A stretch of 64,000 nt of DNA from an uncultured Poribacteria bacterium (lineage in GTDB: Bacteria > Poribacteria > WGA-4E > WGA-3G). The position numbers were made by a program, and so were the translations under genes. Location of the stretch: assembly GCA_958295855.1 (NCBI GenBank), contig OY282383.1, forward strand, positions 5,084,329 to 5,148,328. Reading direction: 5' to 3'. Shown here piece by piece: positions 50,843-60,428 of this stretch. The notes under the pieces are model-generated. The model worked only from the letters and a program-made list of their open reading frames with translations. It was not told where the DNA came from and made no database searches. Within the stretch, counting starts at the first letter, position 1. Every line of letters starts with the position of its first letter.

Positions 50843-52414
50843 CTATCTGCGCCGCGGGGTTAGCGTTACGACAGGCGTTATCAGTTCACCCATCGAAATG
50901 CCGCCGTGCTGAAACCCTCCTTGAAACTGCCGTTTATACTTATAAAAATCGTTCGGATAGACGAAATAGTAATCGTCTTTCGCGAGAATATAATCCTTGC
51001 TTGCGTTTTCCGCTGGAAGCCTATACTCCTGCGGGTTCCGGAGATAGACAGCTTGGTTCTTCTCGCACCCCAGGTTCGCACCAATTTTAAACCGGAGGCT
51101 AGTGGTAGTCTCTCGATTGCCACGAGCGCGGGTAGCTCGGTTACAAAAGACTGAACCGTGATCGCTTGTGAGAACCACAGTGGCACCTTGTGCGGCAACC
51201 ATGCGCAAAATATCGAAAAGCACCGAATGCGAAAACCATGAACGTGCCAAGGCGCGGAACGCGGATTCATCTGGCGCAAGCTGCTGTAGGACATCCGATT
51301 GCGAGCGTTGATGTGTCAAGATGTCAATAAAATTGACAACCAAAGCCGATAGGCTGACTCCCGAGGAGGCAGCAACCCGCTTTTTGTAGGTATTTCCGCC
51401 GCGCGCATCGAAAATCTTGAAGTACTGGAGCCCCGGCTTCAGTGTAATGCCGCTGCTCTTCAGGCGAGCATCAAGCAGATGCCGTTCGTACCGATTCGTA
51501 CTGGTACCCCCATCAGATTCCTCTTGCCAATACTGTGGGTAGCGTTCTGCCAAGTCTGCAGGGTACAACCCACTAAACAAGGCATTCCGTGAATACATGG
51601 TTGCACTCGGTAAAATTGAAAAACTGTACTGCCTGTCAATGGAAAAATAGGGGTACAACAAGGACTCAACTGCCATCCAATGGTCTAAGCGAAAGCAGTC
51701 AACCACAATGAAGTAAACGGATTTTCCTGCCTGAAGTTGGGGAATTACATGCCGGTCTACGACATTCACCGAGAGCGGGGGGGCCTGTGGGCTACCTGCA
51801 ACCCATTCTGGATAATTTGCTTCAACAAAATCGGAGAACTCGGTATTACACTCCTTCTTCTGTGCCAAATGTGTTTCCTCTAATCCGCCCTCCACCAACC
51901 GCTCAGAAACCAAATCCCATTCTAATAATTTAACATAGATGTCAACCCACTCCTGCCAACCCGGAGTCGACTCCTTCATCGCACGGATAGTATTAAAGTC
52001 AGCGGTATAGTGCCCCGGAATCTGATTAACTACTATCTGCTGCTGGTCGAGTACCCGTTTTAGTGTTGAGACAATCTGTGCTACCCCAATTGGTTTCACT
52101 AAGAAATCAGTTACCTGCTTTCCGAGGGCTACCTCAATAAATCGTTCATCGCTGGATTGCGTCACAAAGATAACTGGCACTTGTGGATTAATGGCGCGAA
52201 TTGCATCAAGCGTTGCCATCCCATCTTTTCCGGGCATCACCTGGTCGAGTAGGATAGCACTGTATTGCACGTTGCGCCGTTTTAAGAGTGCAATGCCATC
52301 CTCGCCATTGGTGGCAGGCGTGACACCGTAACCGCGGTCGCGTAGCACGAGAATGTGCGGTTGCAACGCTTCTATTTCATCATCAATCCATAAGATTTGG
52401 TGTGGTTGTGACAT
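50843..52414 (-). CDS. porX: PorX-like response regulator with PglZ domain
   Basis: 523 residues. The receiver domain (1-120) is complete: ILWIDDEIEAL (acidic pair), AILLDQVMPGKDG (phosphoacceptor Asp), VIFVTQSS and FLVKPIG (Lys). The rest is a PglZ/alkaline-phosphatase-superfamily domain: YFIVVDCFRLDHW, SILPSATMYSRNALFSGLYP, VVLTSDHGSVFCN and FQHGGISMGELITPVV, carrying metal-binding Asp/His and the Thr/Ser nucleophile region. Bacteroidota PorX has this architecture and controls type IX secretion; some are oligonucleotide phosphodiesterases. A sensor kinase gene lies 36 bp upstream. Confidence 0.88.
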   Translation of the reverse strand: MSQPHQILWIDDEIEALQPHILVLRDRGYGVTPATNGEDGIALLKRRNVQYSAILLDQVMPGKDGMATLDAIRAINPQVPVIFVTQSSDERFIEVALGKQVTDFLVKPIGVAQIVSTLKRVLDQQQIVVNQIPGHYTADFNTIRAMKESTPGWQEWVDIYVKLLEWDLVSERLVEGGLEETHLAQKKECNTEFSDFVEANYPEWVAGSPQAPPLSVNVVDRHVIPQLQAGKSVYFIVVDCFRLDHWMAVESLLYPYFSIDRQYSFSILPSATMYSRNALFSGLYPADLAERYPQYWQEESDGGTSTNRYERHLLDARLKSSGITLKPGLQYFKIFDARGGNTYKKRVAASSGVSLSALVVNFIDILTHQRSQSDVLQQLAPDESAFRALARSWFSHSVLFDILRMVAAQGATVVLTSDHGSVFCNRATRARGNRETTTSLRFKIGANLGCEKNQAVYLRNPQEYRLPAENASKDYILAKDDYYFVYPNDFYKYKRQFQGGFQHGGISMGELITPVVTLTPRRR

Positions 52415-52450
52415 ATTTTTCGCTAATTCGCCAAGCGTTCGTTTAGATTC

Positions 52451-53971
52451 TTATTGTATGAACCCGGGCCTCCGTCTATCCGCTTTGGCTATTTTTTTCT
52501 GTGCTACCGGCAGGCGAATTTCAAAAGTTGTTCCTATTGGACTAGTTTTAACCAGGCGAATGCTCCCATGATGGTACTCATTAATAATGCGCTGCACCAC
52601 TGTCAGCCCGAGCCCCCAGCCGTGTGCCTTCGTAGACATGCCCGGTTCAAAAATTTTTTGCTGATTTTCGCGAGCTATCCCACTTCCGTTGTCCGAATAC
52701 CGAATTGCAATTTCGGCGCGGCGTTTGTCATGAACCGGTTCAATCTGAATACATCCGTCTGCTTTATCCATAGCATCTAACGAATTCCGAATTAGGTTTT
52801 CAAACACCCAGTGTAACAATTGCGCGTTTGCAAGAATCGGCGGTATCCTGTGGCGTATGAGTTGAATTTCAACTTGGCGGCTGATCTGCGGTAACCGCTT
52901 TTCAAAATATGCGTGTACTTCTGCAAACACGTCTTCCAATCTGACTTCGGTTCGGGCAGGCTGGGTGCCAATCATCCCGAAGCGTACTGTTGTTTGCTGT
53001 AAGCGATGCAGGTCGTTTTGCATATTTTCGGCGAGCTCAGCGAGCGTTATATCGCACGTCTCCTTGCTCCGTTCATGCAAGAGTTCTGTCCACGCTAATA
53101 GTGACGAAATCGGGGTGCCAAGTTGATGCGCGGTTTCTTTGGCTAAACCGCCCCAAATCGCCGCATGTTCATAAGACTTTATCCGCCGATAGACTAAAAA
53201 ACAGACGACTCCAAACGCGGGCAGCACCAGGGAGACCACAAGAGGCATCACTAACCCGTAATACGGTTTGCTTTCATGATATAAGTAACCGTTGTGCCAT
53301 GCAGGGGTTGTCTGAATCACAGAAGAGGCTGGTGCATTCTGGATAAAGATTTCAGCGCGCTTCCTTTCCTGGACTGTTGCCGTTGCTAAGGTGACAACAT
53401 CGTCCCATATCTGCCATTTCTGTGGTGTGTGCGATGTATCTGTTATGACAAACGGTAGTTGTTCCATTGCGCTAGGTGCTGCATCGCCGTAGTAAATATA
53501 TCCGTATAACTGCCTATCTTCTACGATATGAGTTAGGCTGCGGGGCTCATTTTTTTCTCGCATGCGCGATAAAGTTGAATCCAATAAAGCACGCTCATCT
53601 TCTGTTAACGAAACGCTTTCATTTTCGTTGACCTTCGCATCCAATTTCGAGTCAACGCCCCGCGTAATCAAGACGTTTCCTTCAGCATCTGTGATAATAA
53701 ATGAAAACGGACGCGACCTGCCTTCCGCTAATGATTCTTGCCTGACAATCTCAATTAACTTCTGTTGTAACACCCGGTCTTCCACGCTTGGCAAAACTGC
53801 TGCTAAATTGGCTAAGATGTCTATCTGTGCATCTATATCTGCATTCAATTGCGAAATTTGCTGTCCATAATAGGCAACTCCAAAAATTAACGTGCCCAGT
53901 CCGACGATGAAATAGATGAACAGCAACTGGGTAGTTGTATAACTGGGGATAATTCTACGTTTCAGTCGCAA
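52451..53971 (-). CDS. PorY-like membrane sensor histidine kinase
   Basis: 506 residues. A transmembrane helix LLFIYFIVGLGTLIFGVAYYG near residue 17, an extracytoplasmic sensor of about 190 residues, and a second helix MPLVVSLVLPAFGVVCFLVY near residue 240. The H-box AIWGGLAKETAHQLGTPISS has the AKExAHQLGTP form typical of PorY-type kinases. The ATP site has ENLIRNSLDAM, YSDNGSGIA, FEPGMSTKAHGWGLGLTVV and GTTFEIRLP. All catalytic boxes are intact. It is in the same direction as the PglZ regulator with a 36-bp gap, so kinase and regulator form an operon. Confidence 0.9.
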   Translation of the reverse strand: MRLKRRIIPSYTTTQLLFIYFIVGLGTLIFGVAYYGQQISQLNADIDAQIDILANLAAVLPSVEDRVLQQKLIEIVRQESLAEGRSRPFSFIITDAEGNVLITRGVDSKLDAKVNENESVSLTEDERALLDSTLSRMREKNEPRSLTHIVEDRQLYGYIYYGDAAPSAMEQLPFVITDTSHTPQKWQIWDDVVTLATATVQERKRAEIFIQNAPASSVIQTTPAWHNGYLYHESKPYYGLVMPLVVSLVLPAFGVVCFLVYRRIKSYEHAAIWGGLAKETAHQLGTPISSLLAWTELLHERSKETCDITLAELAENMQNDLHRLQQTTVRFGMIGTQPARTEVRLEDVFAEVHAYFEKRLPQISRQVEIQLIRHRIPPILANAQLLHWVFENLIRNSLDAMDKADGCIQIEPVHDKRRAEIAIRYSDNGSGIARENQQKIFEPGMSTKAHGWGLGLTVVQRIINEYHHGSIRLVKTSPIGTTFEIRLPVAQKKIAKADRRRPGFIQ

Positions 53972-54572
53972 CCTCGCCCCCCTTAAGACAACTCGGACTC
54001 AACATATCGGTATGTTAATATTATAACCTATTACAAAAGAAATTTCAAGTCTATTCACTTTTGGTTTAGGGATATTTCGTTTTCAGCGTTTCCATTGCGC
54101 CTATTTTTCAGCGGCGTACCACTTGAACGATTTGTTGGTGAACCCAGTAGAGGCGTAGGTTCGGGGGGTTTTTTATCCTGCACCGCCGCGCGAAAAAAAT
54201 TGGCGGAATGTGTCACATTTTTTTGTTTTCGGTAGTCGGTTTTCAGAAAAAGAGGCTTCTAACCGGCGACCGCGCCCTAAAAACGGACGACTCTTTTTCA
54301 TTTCTCGTTGCGAGTCGCTTCGGTTCTCTCCAAAAAATAGGGGCTTACTTCACGTTGTGCTGTTAGTTGTCAATCGCTTTCGTTTTCTTCAAAAAAATGC
54401 GAGTTCGATATAAAGTCGTCGCATCTACTAAAAACGAAATGCCCCGAGGCCAAAGCGATATATCCCTTGACATCTTCTGAGCAAATAGGATAAACTGGAA
54501 GTACGTTGGAAGTTGCACAGACATAAAAGCGGATTTCTATAGGCATCTATAAGAAAGAAATAGGAAGATTCA
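53972..54572. other. 600-bp divergent intergenic region
   Basis: Lies between divergent genes. It has two related stretches (about 54305-54335 and 54368-54398: TCGCTTCGGTTCTCTCCAAAAAAT and TCGCTTTCGTTTTCTTCAAAAAAA in form) and a promoter candidate at 54467-54494. No ORF has coding character. Confidence 0.5.
54467..54494 (+). promoter_or_regulatory. promoter of the HAD-epimerase gene run
   Basis: TTGACA (54467-54472), a 16-bp spacer and GATAAA (54489-54494). ATG of the HAD gene follows 78 bases later with AGGAAG as Shine-Dalgarno. Confidence 0.5.
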
Positions 54573-55301
54573 ATGCTCAAAGCAATCACGTTTGATTTTT
54601 GGCAAACGCTTTATGCTGATTCTCACACAAACTGGCAGAGCCGGCAGGCTGTGCGCGTGAATTTGTGCCATACGTACCTGGTTGGCCGTGGATATTCTTG
54701 CACCCCTGAGGACATTGCAGGCGGCCTGGATGTGGCTTACAATTTGACAAGCGTTCGGTGGCATCAACATCTTGGCGTGGCTGTGGTGACGTGCATGGAG
54801 GCATTCGCAGAAAGGCTCCACCTGTCGCTTGACGAAACGGAGCTCTCGGCACTCGTGTCGCTCTTGGGTGCTGCGTTCTTGGAGGCACCGCCCATCCTCA
54901 TACCGGATGCCAAGTTGGTGCTTGCCCGGCTCAGCGAAAACTATCCTCTGGGGATTATCTCAGACTCTGCCTTGACGCCGGGGAGTTTTGTCCGGCAGCT
55001 CATGGCACGCGACGGCATTTTGGAATTCTTCACGGCATTCACTTTCTCCGATGAAACGGCACACACAAAGCCTGAAGTGGTGCAGTTCTATTCTACCTTG
55101 AAACAACTTAACGTAGAACCGGCAGAAGCGGTGCATATCGGGGATATTTTCCGTACAGATATTGTTGGCGCGAAAAATGCAGGGATGAAGGCTATTCGCT
55201 TCACTGGATTCAACAAAACAGAAACAAACGACACACTCAGCGACGCTGTTGTTGATGACTACCGGCAACTAGAGGCGGCTATCGTTGAACTGTCAAAATA
55301 G
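54573..55301 (+). CDS. HAD-superfamily hydrolase
   Basis: 242-residue phosphatase-like protein. Motif I is ITFDFWQTLYAD near residue 5; the usual DxDxT appears as DFWQT, so the second Asp is Trp-Gln, as in some subfamilies. Motif II is LGIISDSALTP (Ser/Asp), motif III is HTKPEVVQFY (Lys), and motif IV is AVHIGDIFRTDIVGAKNAGMK. A helical cap lies between I and II. Replacement at the second Asp may reduce phosphatase chemistry. The substrate is unknown. It heads a same-strand run with the epimerase, aminotransferase and SDR genes. Confidence 0.85.
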   Translation: MLKAITFDFWQTLYADSHTNWQSRQAVRVNLCHTYLVGRGYSCTPEDIAGGLDVAYNLTSVRWHQHLGVAVVTCMEAFAERLHLSLDETELSALVSLLGAAFLEAPPILIPDAKLVLARLSENYPLGIISDSALTPGSFVRQLMARDGILEFFTAFTFSDETAHTKPEVVQFYSTLKQLNVEPAEAVHIGDIFRTDIVGAKNAGMKAIRFTGFNKTETNDTLSDAVVDDYRQLEAAIVELSK

Positions 55302-55322
55302 AGACATCATGGAGGAAAAACA

Positions 55323-56231
55323 ATGGCAACTGTATTGGTCACCGGCGGTACCGGTTTCATCGGAAGTCAAGTCTGTGATGCCCTCCACGAAAAAGGCGAC
55401 GCGGTGCATGTGTTATCTCGAAACCCGGCCCGCGCACAAACGAAATTACATTCAGCAAAAGCAGTCTACAGCTGGAACCCCGAAACCGACCCGCTTTCTT
55501 CAGAAGCCATATCAGATGTGGAAGCGGTGATTCATCTGGCAGGTGAAACTATCGCGGGTAGGTGGAACGCCGCGAAAAAACGGCGAATCCGGGACAGCCG
55601 CATTCTCTCTACTCGGAACCTCGTTGCTTCGCTCGCCGATGCTGACACTAAGCCTGCTGTACTTGTCTGTGCCTCGGCGATAGGATACTATGGCGAGAGT
55701 GGCGATGCGCACTTTACGGAGGCATCGCCCGCAGGCACCGATTTTCTCGCCGAAGTCTGCGAAGAATGGGAAACCGAAGCCCAGAAAGCGAGCGAGGTTG
55801 GCATACGGGTAGTCACGGTTCGCATTGGGCTTGTATTAGGTTTAGGGGGTGGGCTATTAAAGCAGGTGCTCCCACCCTTTAAAATGGGAATTGGCGGCAA
55901 GCTTGGAAGTGGCACCCAGTGGATGTCTTGGATTCACGTTAACGACGTGGTAGGCATCATTCTGCACGCTTTGGAAAACGAAGAAATTAACGGGGCACTG
56001 AACGCGACAGCACCTGTCCCTGTCAGAAACACAGAATTTACCAAAATCCTCGGCGCAGTACTACGGCGGCCGACGCTGTTTCCGGTCCCGACGTTCGGAT
56101 TAAGGCTAATGATGGGAGAGTTCGCGGAGTTTGTTGTGCTGAGCCAGAACGTGCTTCCAGAGAAAACGGAGGCAAGCGGCTACGAATTTCGCTATCGGAC
56201 GCTTGAGTCTGCCCTCAAGGCCTTGCTATAA
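55323..56231 (+). CDS. NAD-dependent epimerase (TIGR01777/YfcH type)
   Basis: 302-residue SDR of the SDR39U1/YfcH group. The nucleotide-binding loop VTGGTGFIGSQV is at residue 6. EAVIHLAGETIAGRWNAAKK is the family-specific motif (HLAGExIxxRWxxxxK). CASAIGYYGESGD supplies the catalytic Ser/Tyr, EWETEAQKA follows, and the C-terminal DUF1731-like part (RPTLFPVPTFGLRLMMGEFA...LSQNVLPEK) is present. The biological substrate is not known for the family. GGAGG precedes ATG 55323; the next gene begins 3 bases after the stop. Confidence 0.92.
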   Translation: MATVLVTGGTGFIGSQVCDALHEKGDAVHVLSRNPARAQTKLHSAKAVYSWNPETDPLSSEAISDVEAVIHLAGETIAGRWNAAKKRRIRDSRILSTRNLVASLADADTKPAVLVCASAIGYYGESGDAHFTEASPAGTDFLAEVCEEWETEAQKASEVGIRVVTVRIGLVLGLGGGLLKQVLPPFKMGIGGKLGSGTQWMSWIHVNDVVGIILHALENEEINGALNATAPVPVRNTEFTKILGAVLRRPTLFPVPTFGLRLMMGEFAEFVVLSQNVLPEKTEASGYEFRYRTLESALKALL

Positions 56232-56233
56232 AT

Positions 56234-57571
56234 ATGAAAATTCGCGATGTTTTGCTTTCTGAATACGGAAAAGCCTCAAGTGTCCCTTCCCCGATTAATC
56301 GACTGATGACCGGTTTTGCTGTCGATTTTCGGGATGGATGCGATATCAACCTTGGCGCGGGGTATGTCAACGAAAGGACAATTCCGCACCAACAGATTCA
56401 GAGCGCCTGCGAAGAAGTCCTCGCTCGCCCCAAAAAGTACCGCGCGGCTCTCAATTATGGCGGGGCACAAGGTTCTCCAAATCTAATCGAGTCGCTCAGA
56501 AGATTCCACATTGAGAACCGGAGTGGCGGCATAACCGAACCGATCTTAAACACCAAAGAGATTGTTATTGGTGCTAACGGCGCGACGAGCTTGTTGGAGA
56601 GCATCACGCACCTACTCCCTGCCGGCATTGCCCTCACCGCAGATCCGATGTATTATATCTACTGTAACGACTTGGAGAGGAAAGGGTTCAAGGTGGTAGC
56701 AATACCCGAAGATGATGAAGGGCTTGACACCGAACTTTTGAAGGCAAAACTGGCGGCACTCGGTGACGAAAAAGCGGCTATCCGTTTTTTGTATGTTGTG
56801 ACGGTTAACAACCCCACCTGCACGATTCTGTCCAATAACCGTAAGAGAGAACTGGTGGAGATTGTTACCCAAATGTCGTACGATGTTGGACAGAAAATCC
56901 CAATTTTTTTTGACAACGCCTATCGCGACCTCGTGCATGACAGCACCGTTGAACCTGTGGAATCTGCGTTGTGTTACGATGCACTCGGCATTGTCTATGA
57001 GGTTGGTACGTTGTCGAAGATCCTCGCGCCTGGGTTGCGCATCGGCTACCTCATCGGATCCAAGGGGCCCTTTCTCAACAGCATCATCCAACGCACAAGC
57101 GATATCGGCTTCAGTGCACCGTTAATCAATCAGGAAATTGCAAGTTACCTGCTCGATCACGGTATTGAGGCGCAAATTGAGAAGGTTAATGGCGGGTACC
57201 GGCAGAAGGCAAAACAGGTCAAAACGTGGATAGCAGAATTACTCGGTGAGCACCTTCAGGAGTGCCGGGGCGGAAGTGCTGGATTCTACTACTACCTGAC
57301 GCTGGCAAGCGTTGCAACAGATTCAACATCTAACTTTTTTAGGTTTTTGACGAGAACAACCGGGAAAGAAAACATTGATGGCCCGTTAGATGCGCAGCAT
57401 CCCAAGGTGATTTACATCCCCGGTGAACACTGCGTCCATCCGAAAGGCGAAATGGTTGACATTGGGAAACGGCAATTCCGCATCTCTTATGGGTTTGAGG
57501 AGCTCCCGCAGCTGCACACGGCGTTGAAGTTTATGAAATCCGCGATAGCCTACAGTCATGAAAATTCATAA
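56234..57571 (+). CDS. PLP-dependent aminotransferase (class I/II)
   Basis: 445-residue fold-type I enzyme. Seen: INLGAGYVNE at the N-terminus, ALNYGGAQGSPNLIESLRR (substrate-entry region), VVTVNNPTCTILSNN (Asn of the NPxG region), IFFDNAYRDLV (Asp/Tyr contacting PLP) and VGTLSKILAPGLRIGYL with the Schiff-base Lys. Resembles MocR-like or 2-aminoadipate-type aminotransferases without the DNA-binding domain. The substrate is undetermined. It is 3 bases from the epimerase gene, so the two are an operon. Confidence 0.88.
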   Translation: MKIRDVLLSEYGKASSVPSPINRLMTGFAVDFRDGCDINLGAGYVNERTIPHQQIQSACEEVLARPKKYRAALNYGGAQGSPNLIESLRRFHIENRSGGITEPILNTKEIVIGANGATSLLESITHLLPAGIALTADPMYYIYCNDLERKGFKVVAIPEDDEGLDTELLKAKLAALGDEKAAIRFLYVVTVNNPTCTILSNNRKRELVEIVTQMSYDVGQKIPIFFDNAYRDLVHDSTVEPVESALCYDALGIVYEVGTLSKILAPGLRIGYLIGSKGPFLNSIIQRTSDIGFSAPLINQEIASYLLDHGIEAQIEKVNGGYRQKAKQVKTWIAELLGEHLQECRGGSAGFYYYLTLASVATDSTSNFFRFLTRTTGKENIDGPLDAQHPKVIYIPGEHCVHPKGEMVDIGKRQFRISYGFEELPQLHTALKFMKSAIAYSHENS

Positions 57572-57631
57572 TCCGCTGTGGGCGCGCTTTGGAAGTACAT
57601 CCAGCAAGATTACCAAAAAGGAAATTGAAAA

Positions 57632-58393
57632 ATGCGATTGAAGGATAAGGTTGTGTTAATCGGTGGCGCAGGTTCCAACATGAGTCGGGCGACTGCGCTC
57701 CTGTTTGCCCAAGAGGGCGCGAAGGTGGTGCTTGCCGCACGCACAACAGAAACGATGCAGGAAACAGCAGACCGGATGCGTGCCAACGGTGGTGACGTGC
57801 TAACGTATCAAACCGATTTGACCGAGGCTTCGCAGGTGGACGCGCTCATTGATGCTGCTGTAGCGGAATTTGGCGGCATCGACTGCCTCATCCACGCCGC
57901 GGGCGGTTTTTTCTCAACGGAACATGAGATTACCGCGATGGAACCCGCGTATTGGGATGGGGCATTACAAAACAATTTAGGGACGCTCTTTAACCTTGTG
58001 CGTCGGCTGGTACCTATTTTAGATGAACGTGGGGGTGGGTGCCTTATTACTATTTCAGCAGGCGAACGGGTACGACAAGATGCGAATGCCGCTTACGCTG
58101 TAGCGAAAGCAGGGATGGTCGCCGCGGCTCGGAACTTAGCGAAAGAGCTGTGCGATAAGAACATTCGTGTGCATGCGTTATGTCCGGGCATTATCTGGGA
58201 TGCACTACCGGAAGGGAAAATCGCCCCTGTTGCAACGCAGTTGGAGCGACTCGGTAACCCGATTGATGTGGCTTATGCCGCGCTATGGCTTTGCTCCGAC
58301 GAGGCAGCATGGGTTACAGGCTTGGAATTGACGATTGATGGCGGCGATTCGCTGTTTATTGATTCGCCAGTTCGGCGGGCGGTTTTGGCATAA
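57632..58393 (+). CDS. short-chain dehydrogenase/reductase
   Basis: 253-residue classical SDR. LIGGAGSNMSRATALLFAQEG stands for the TGxxxGxG cofactor loop (with altered spacing), VHAAGG-type IHAAGGFF replaces NNAG, and TISAGERVRQDANAAYAVAKAG contains the catalytic Ser and the YxxxK (YAVAK). HALCPGIIWD and VTGLELTIDGG complete the fold. It reduces or oxidises an unknown carbonyl/alcohol with NAD(P). 60 bp after the aminotransferase, in the same direction. Confidence 0.9.
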   Translation: MRLKDKVVLIGGAGSNMSRATALLFAQEGAKVVLAARTTETMQETADRMRANGGDVLTYQTDLTEASQVDALIDAAVAEFGGIDCLIHAAGGFFSTEHEITAMEPAYWDGALQNNLGTLFNLVRRLVPILDERGGGCLITISAGERVRQDANAAYAVAKAGMVAAARNLAKELCDKNIRVHALCPGIIWDALPEGKIAPVATQLERLGNPIDVAYAALWLCSDEAAWVTGLELTIDGGDSLFIDSPVRRAVLA

Positions 58394-58427
58394 CTACCCA
58401 AGTCGGAAGGGGTAAGGCGGTAAAGAT

Positions 58428-59786
58428 TTAAGGGGTTACAGACCTCGCACAACGGAACCCGAGGTCGCTGTCCGCCTCCGTAGGCGTACCCCAGTCGCGG
58501 TTGGCGACGCGTACGTACCGCGCGCTATAGTTCCAAGAACCACCCCGCAACACGCGCGAAACATTTGTTAAGTTGTTATCTTTAAAGTTGTTTATCGCTT
58601 TTGTGACGCTGTTCGCACCCGCAATCGGATTCCGAAGTAGAGAACTTGAATAGAAATCCGCCTGATACTCATCAAGACACCACTCGTATACGTTACCCGC
58701 CATATCGTGCAAGCCGTAACCATTGGCAGGAAAGCTGCCGACAGGTGCAGTGTATTCATAACCATCATCAGCATTTTCATCCCCACCCGGAAAGTTTTTA
58801 TCGGCGAAGTTACACCGCCTTCCGTTAGGCGGAGCATCCCCCCAGGGATACTTCGCGCCAATCAAACAGCCTCGCGCTGCTTTTTCCCATTCCGCTTCAG
58901 TCGGGAGTCGCTTGCCTGCCCATTTGGCATACGCCATCGCGTCGTGCCAAGACACGTAGATAATAGGATACTGATCGGTTGGAGAATATTCAGCAACCCT
59001 ATTCCAATCCGGTGCACGATGGCCAGTGGCCTGAACAAACGCCTTATATTGCCCAACGGTGACTTCATACTTATCCATATAGAACGCGTCAAGGTAGACT
59101 GTATGCACCGGCTTTTCGTTATGATGTGCATCACTGTCGTTGCTACCCATTTCAAAGTCTCCCGCGGGGATTAAGACTGCGTCGCTAAAGTACCCTGTAA
59201 CCGGCTCCCGCCACATGTCAGGATATGCTAGTGCCACTTTTGCCAATATTCGTTTATATGTCGGTGCCGGTCCCACCGTGCGGTAGACGGTTTTGCTCAC
59301 CTTATCCCAATTGTTGTAGAGGATACGCGCATCCTCTCGCTTGATATCTAACCTTTCGGTGAACCTCTCAGTTGATGCCTCAAAGGTGATTAGGAAAAAT
59401 TCATCATTGGCATCATAAGTACCGAGCGTTACTTCAACGTCGCTTGATGGAATGTGCTCTCGGTGCAAACGCGCGAGTTCAATCTGATCCGCTTCAATGT
59501 GTTGTTTCAACAGTGCTAAGCGATGCTCGGAGACGGTTACATCCAATTTGGCCATACGCTCCGCATACATTGCATCAGACTCAAACATAACCTTTGGGGC
59601 ATTATTCTTGTGGTTCTTCCGAAACTCGGCGGTTTCCATCGCAACGCGTTTTCGGTTTTGGTCCAGTTTAGTTTCAAGGGCTTTAATCTGTGTGATGACT
59701 TTGTCAAAAGCATCTTGCGCGGGAGCGGTTGAAATGAGGATTCCCATCGCAACAAAAACCAAAAGATATTGAATTGCTTTATGCAT
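58428..59786 (-). CDS. SUMF1/formylglycine-generating-enzyme-like exported protein
   Basis: 452 residues with a signal peptide (IQYLLVFVAMGILISTAPAQ), a charged coiled-coil region (about 30-120), and an FGE-sulfatase/C-type-lectin-like domain: VLIPAGDFEMGSNDSDAH near residue 206, VYLDAFYMDKYEVTVGQYKAF, YPIIYVSWHDAMAYAKWAGKRLPTEAEWEKAARG, GLHDMAGNVYEWCLDEY and RVLRGGSWNYSARYVRVANR. The domain can oxidise sulfatase cysteines or simply bind ligands; no sulfatase is nearby. Such proteins are abundant in Planctomycetes- and Poribacteria-type genomes. Confidence 0.88.
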   Translation of the reverse strand: MHKAIQYLLVFVAMGILISTAPAQDAFDKVITQIKALETKLDQNRKRVAMETAEFRKNHKNNAPKVMFESDAMYAERMAKLDVTVSEHRLALLKQHIEADQIELARLHREHIPSSDVEVTLGTYDANDEFFLITFEASTERFTERLDIKREDARILYNNWDKVSKTVYRTVGPAPTYKRILAKVALAYPDMWREPVTGYFSDAVLIPAGDFEMGSNDSDAHHNEKPVHTVYLDAFYMDKYEVTVGQYKAFVQATGHRAPDWNRVAEYSPTDQYPIIYVSWHDAMAYAKWAGKRLPTEAEWEKAARGCLIGAKYPWGDAPPNGRRCNFADKNFPGGDENADDGYEYTAPVGSFPANGYGLHDMAGNVYEWCLDEYQADFYSSSLLRNPIAGANSVTKAINNFKDNNLTNVSRVLRGGSWNYSARYVRVANRDWGTPTEADSDLGFRCARSVTP

Positions 59787-59972
59787 AGTGAATTTCCTAA
59801 GTGACGTGAGTTCAATATCAGCATCCAGGTGAAACTCAATCCCTTAACCTAATTCGGCTCCCTTGTTACCAAATGCTAGGTTTCACGACAGTTTCGGAGA
59901 CTTCAAGCGGCCCGATCCAACGAAAGATAAACCTCAGCGGGAGAATTTCATCCTTGTGTGAGGCACTCTTGT

Positions 59973-60380
59973 TTATACAGGTTGTCTCTGTACAATTTCC
60001 ACGACAGCCCCAAGAGCCTCTAATCGCTTCTTCGCGTTTTCAGCTGCTGTGTGGCTCACCCGCTTTTGAATAATGACTGGGGCAGATTCAACCATTTCCT
60101 TCGTTTCTCTCAGTCCAAGCCCGGTAATGGCGCGAACCTCTTTAATAACAGGTATTTTTTGACGGCCGAAATCTTTCAGTTGCACATCAAACGCAAACGT
60201 TGTGCCATTAGGAAAAGACAAGCCCACCGATTCGCTTTCTGCTTCATTGGTTTGCTCAAGATGTTTCTCAATCTTCTCCAAACTTTTTCTTATAGCCTTG
60301 AGTTCTCTGTACACCGCCACAAGATAATAGCAAACTATACCAACTAAAGCAGTGAAGATGCCGCGAAAACTAAAATCCAT
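59973..60380 (-). CDS. membrane-anchored L7/L12 C-terminal-domain protein
   Basis: 135 residues. An N-terminal transmembrane helix (GIFTALVGIVCYYLVAVYREL), a coiled-coil (LKAIRKSLEKIEKHLEQTNE), then a domain that follows the ribosomal L7/L12 C-terminal consensus: FDVQLKDFGRQKIPVIKEVR, AITGLGLRETKEMVESAP and AENAKKRLEALGAVVEI. In L12 this domain recruits translation GTPases. A membrane-tethered copy may recruit another partner. True rplL genes lack the TM helix and carry a different N-terminal dimerisation domain, so this is not rplL. Confidence 0.83.
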   Translation of the reverse strand: MDFSFRGIFTALVGIVCYYLVAVYRELKAIRKSLEKIEKHLEQTNEAESESVGLSFPNGTTFAFDVQLKDFGRQKIPVIKEVRAITGLGLRETKEMVESAPVIIQKRVSHTAAENAKKRLEALGAVVEIVQRQPV

Positions 60381-60428
60381 TGCACTGTCCTTCTCTAGTG
60401 GCTACGACTTTTGGCACTGCGCCGGTAC

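Noticed and set aside
50758..51090. Plus-strand ORF of 110 codons antisense to the PorX-like gene
   Set aside because: It lies mostly inside the well-supported PglZ gene on the other strand and shows no motif.
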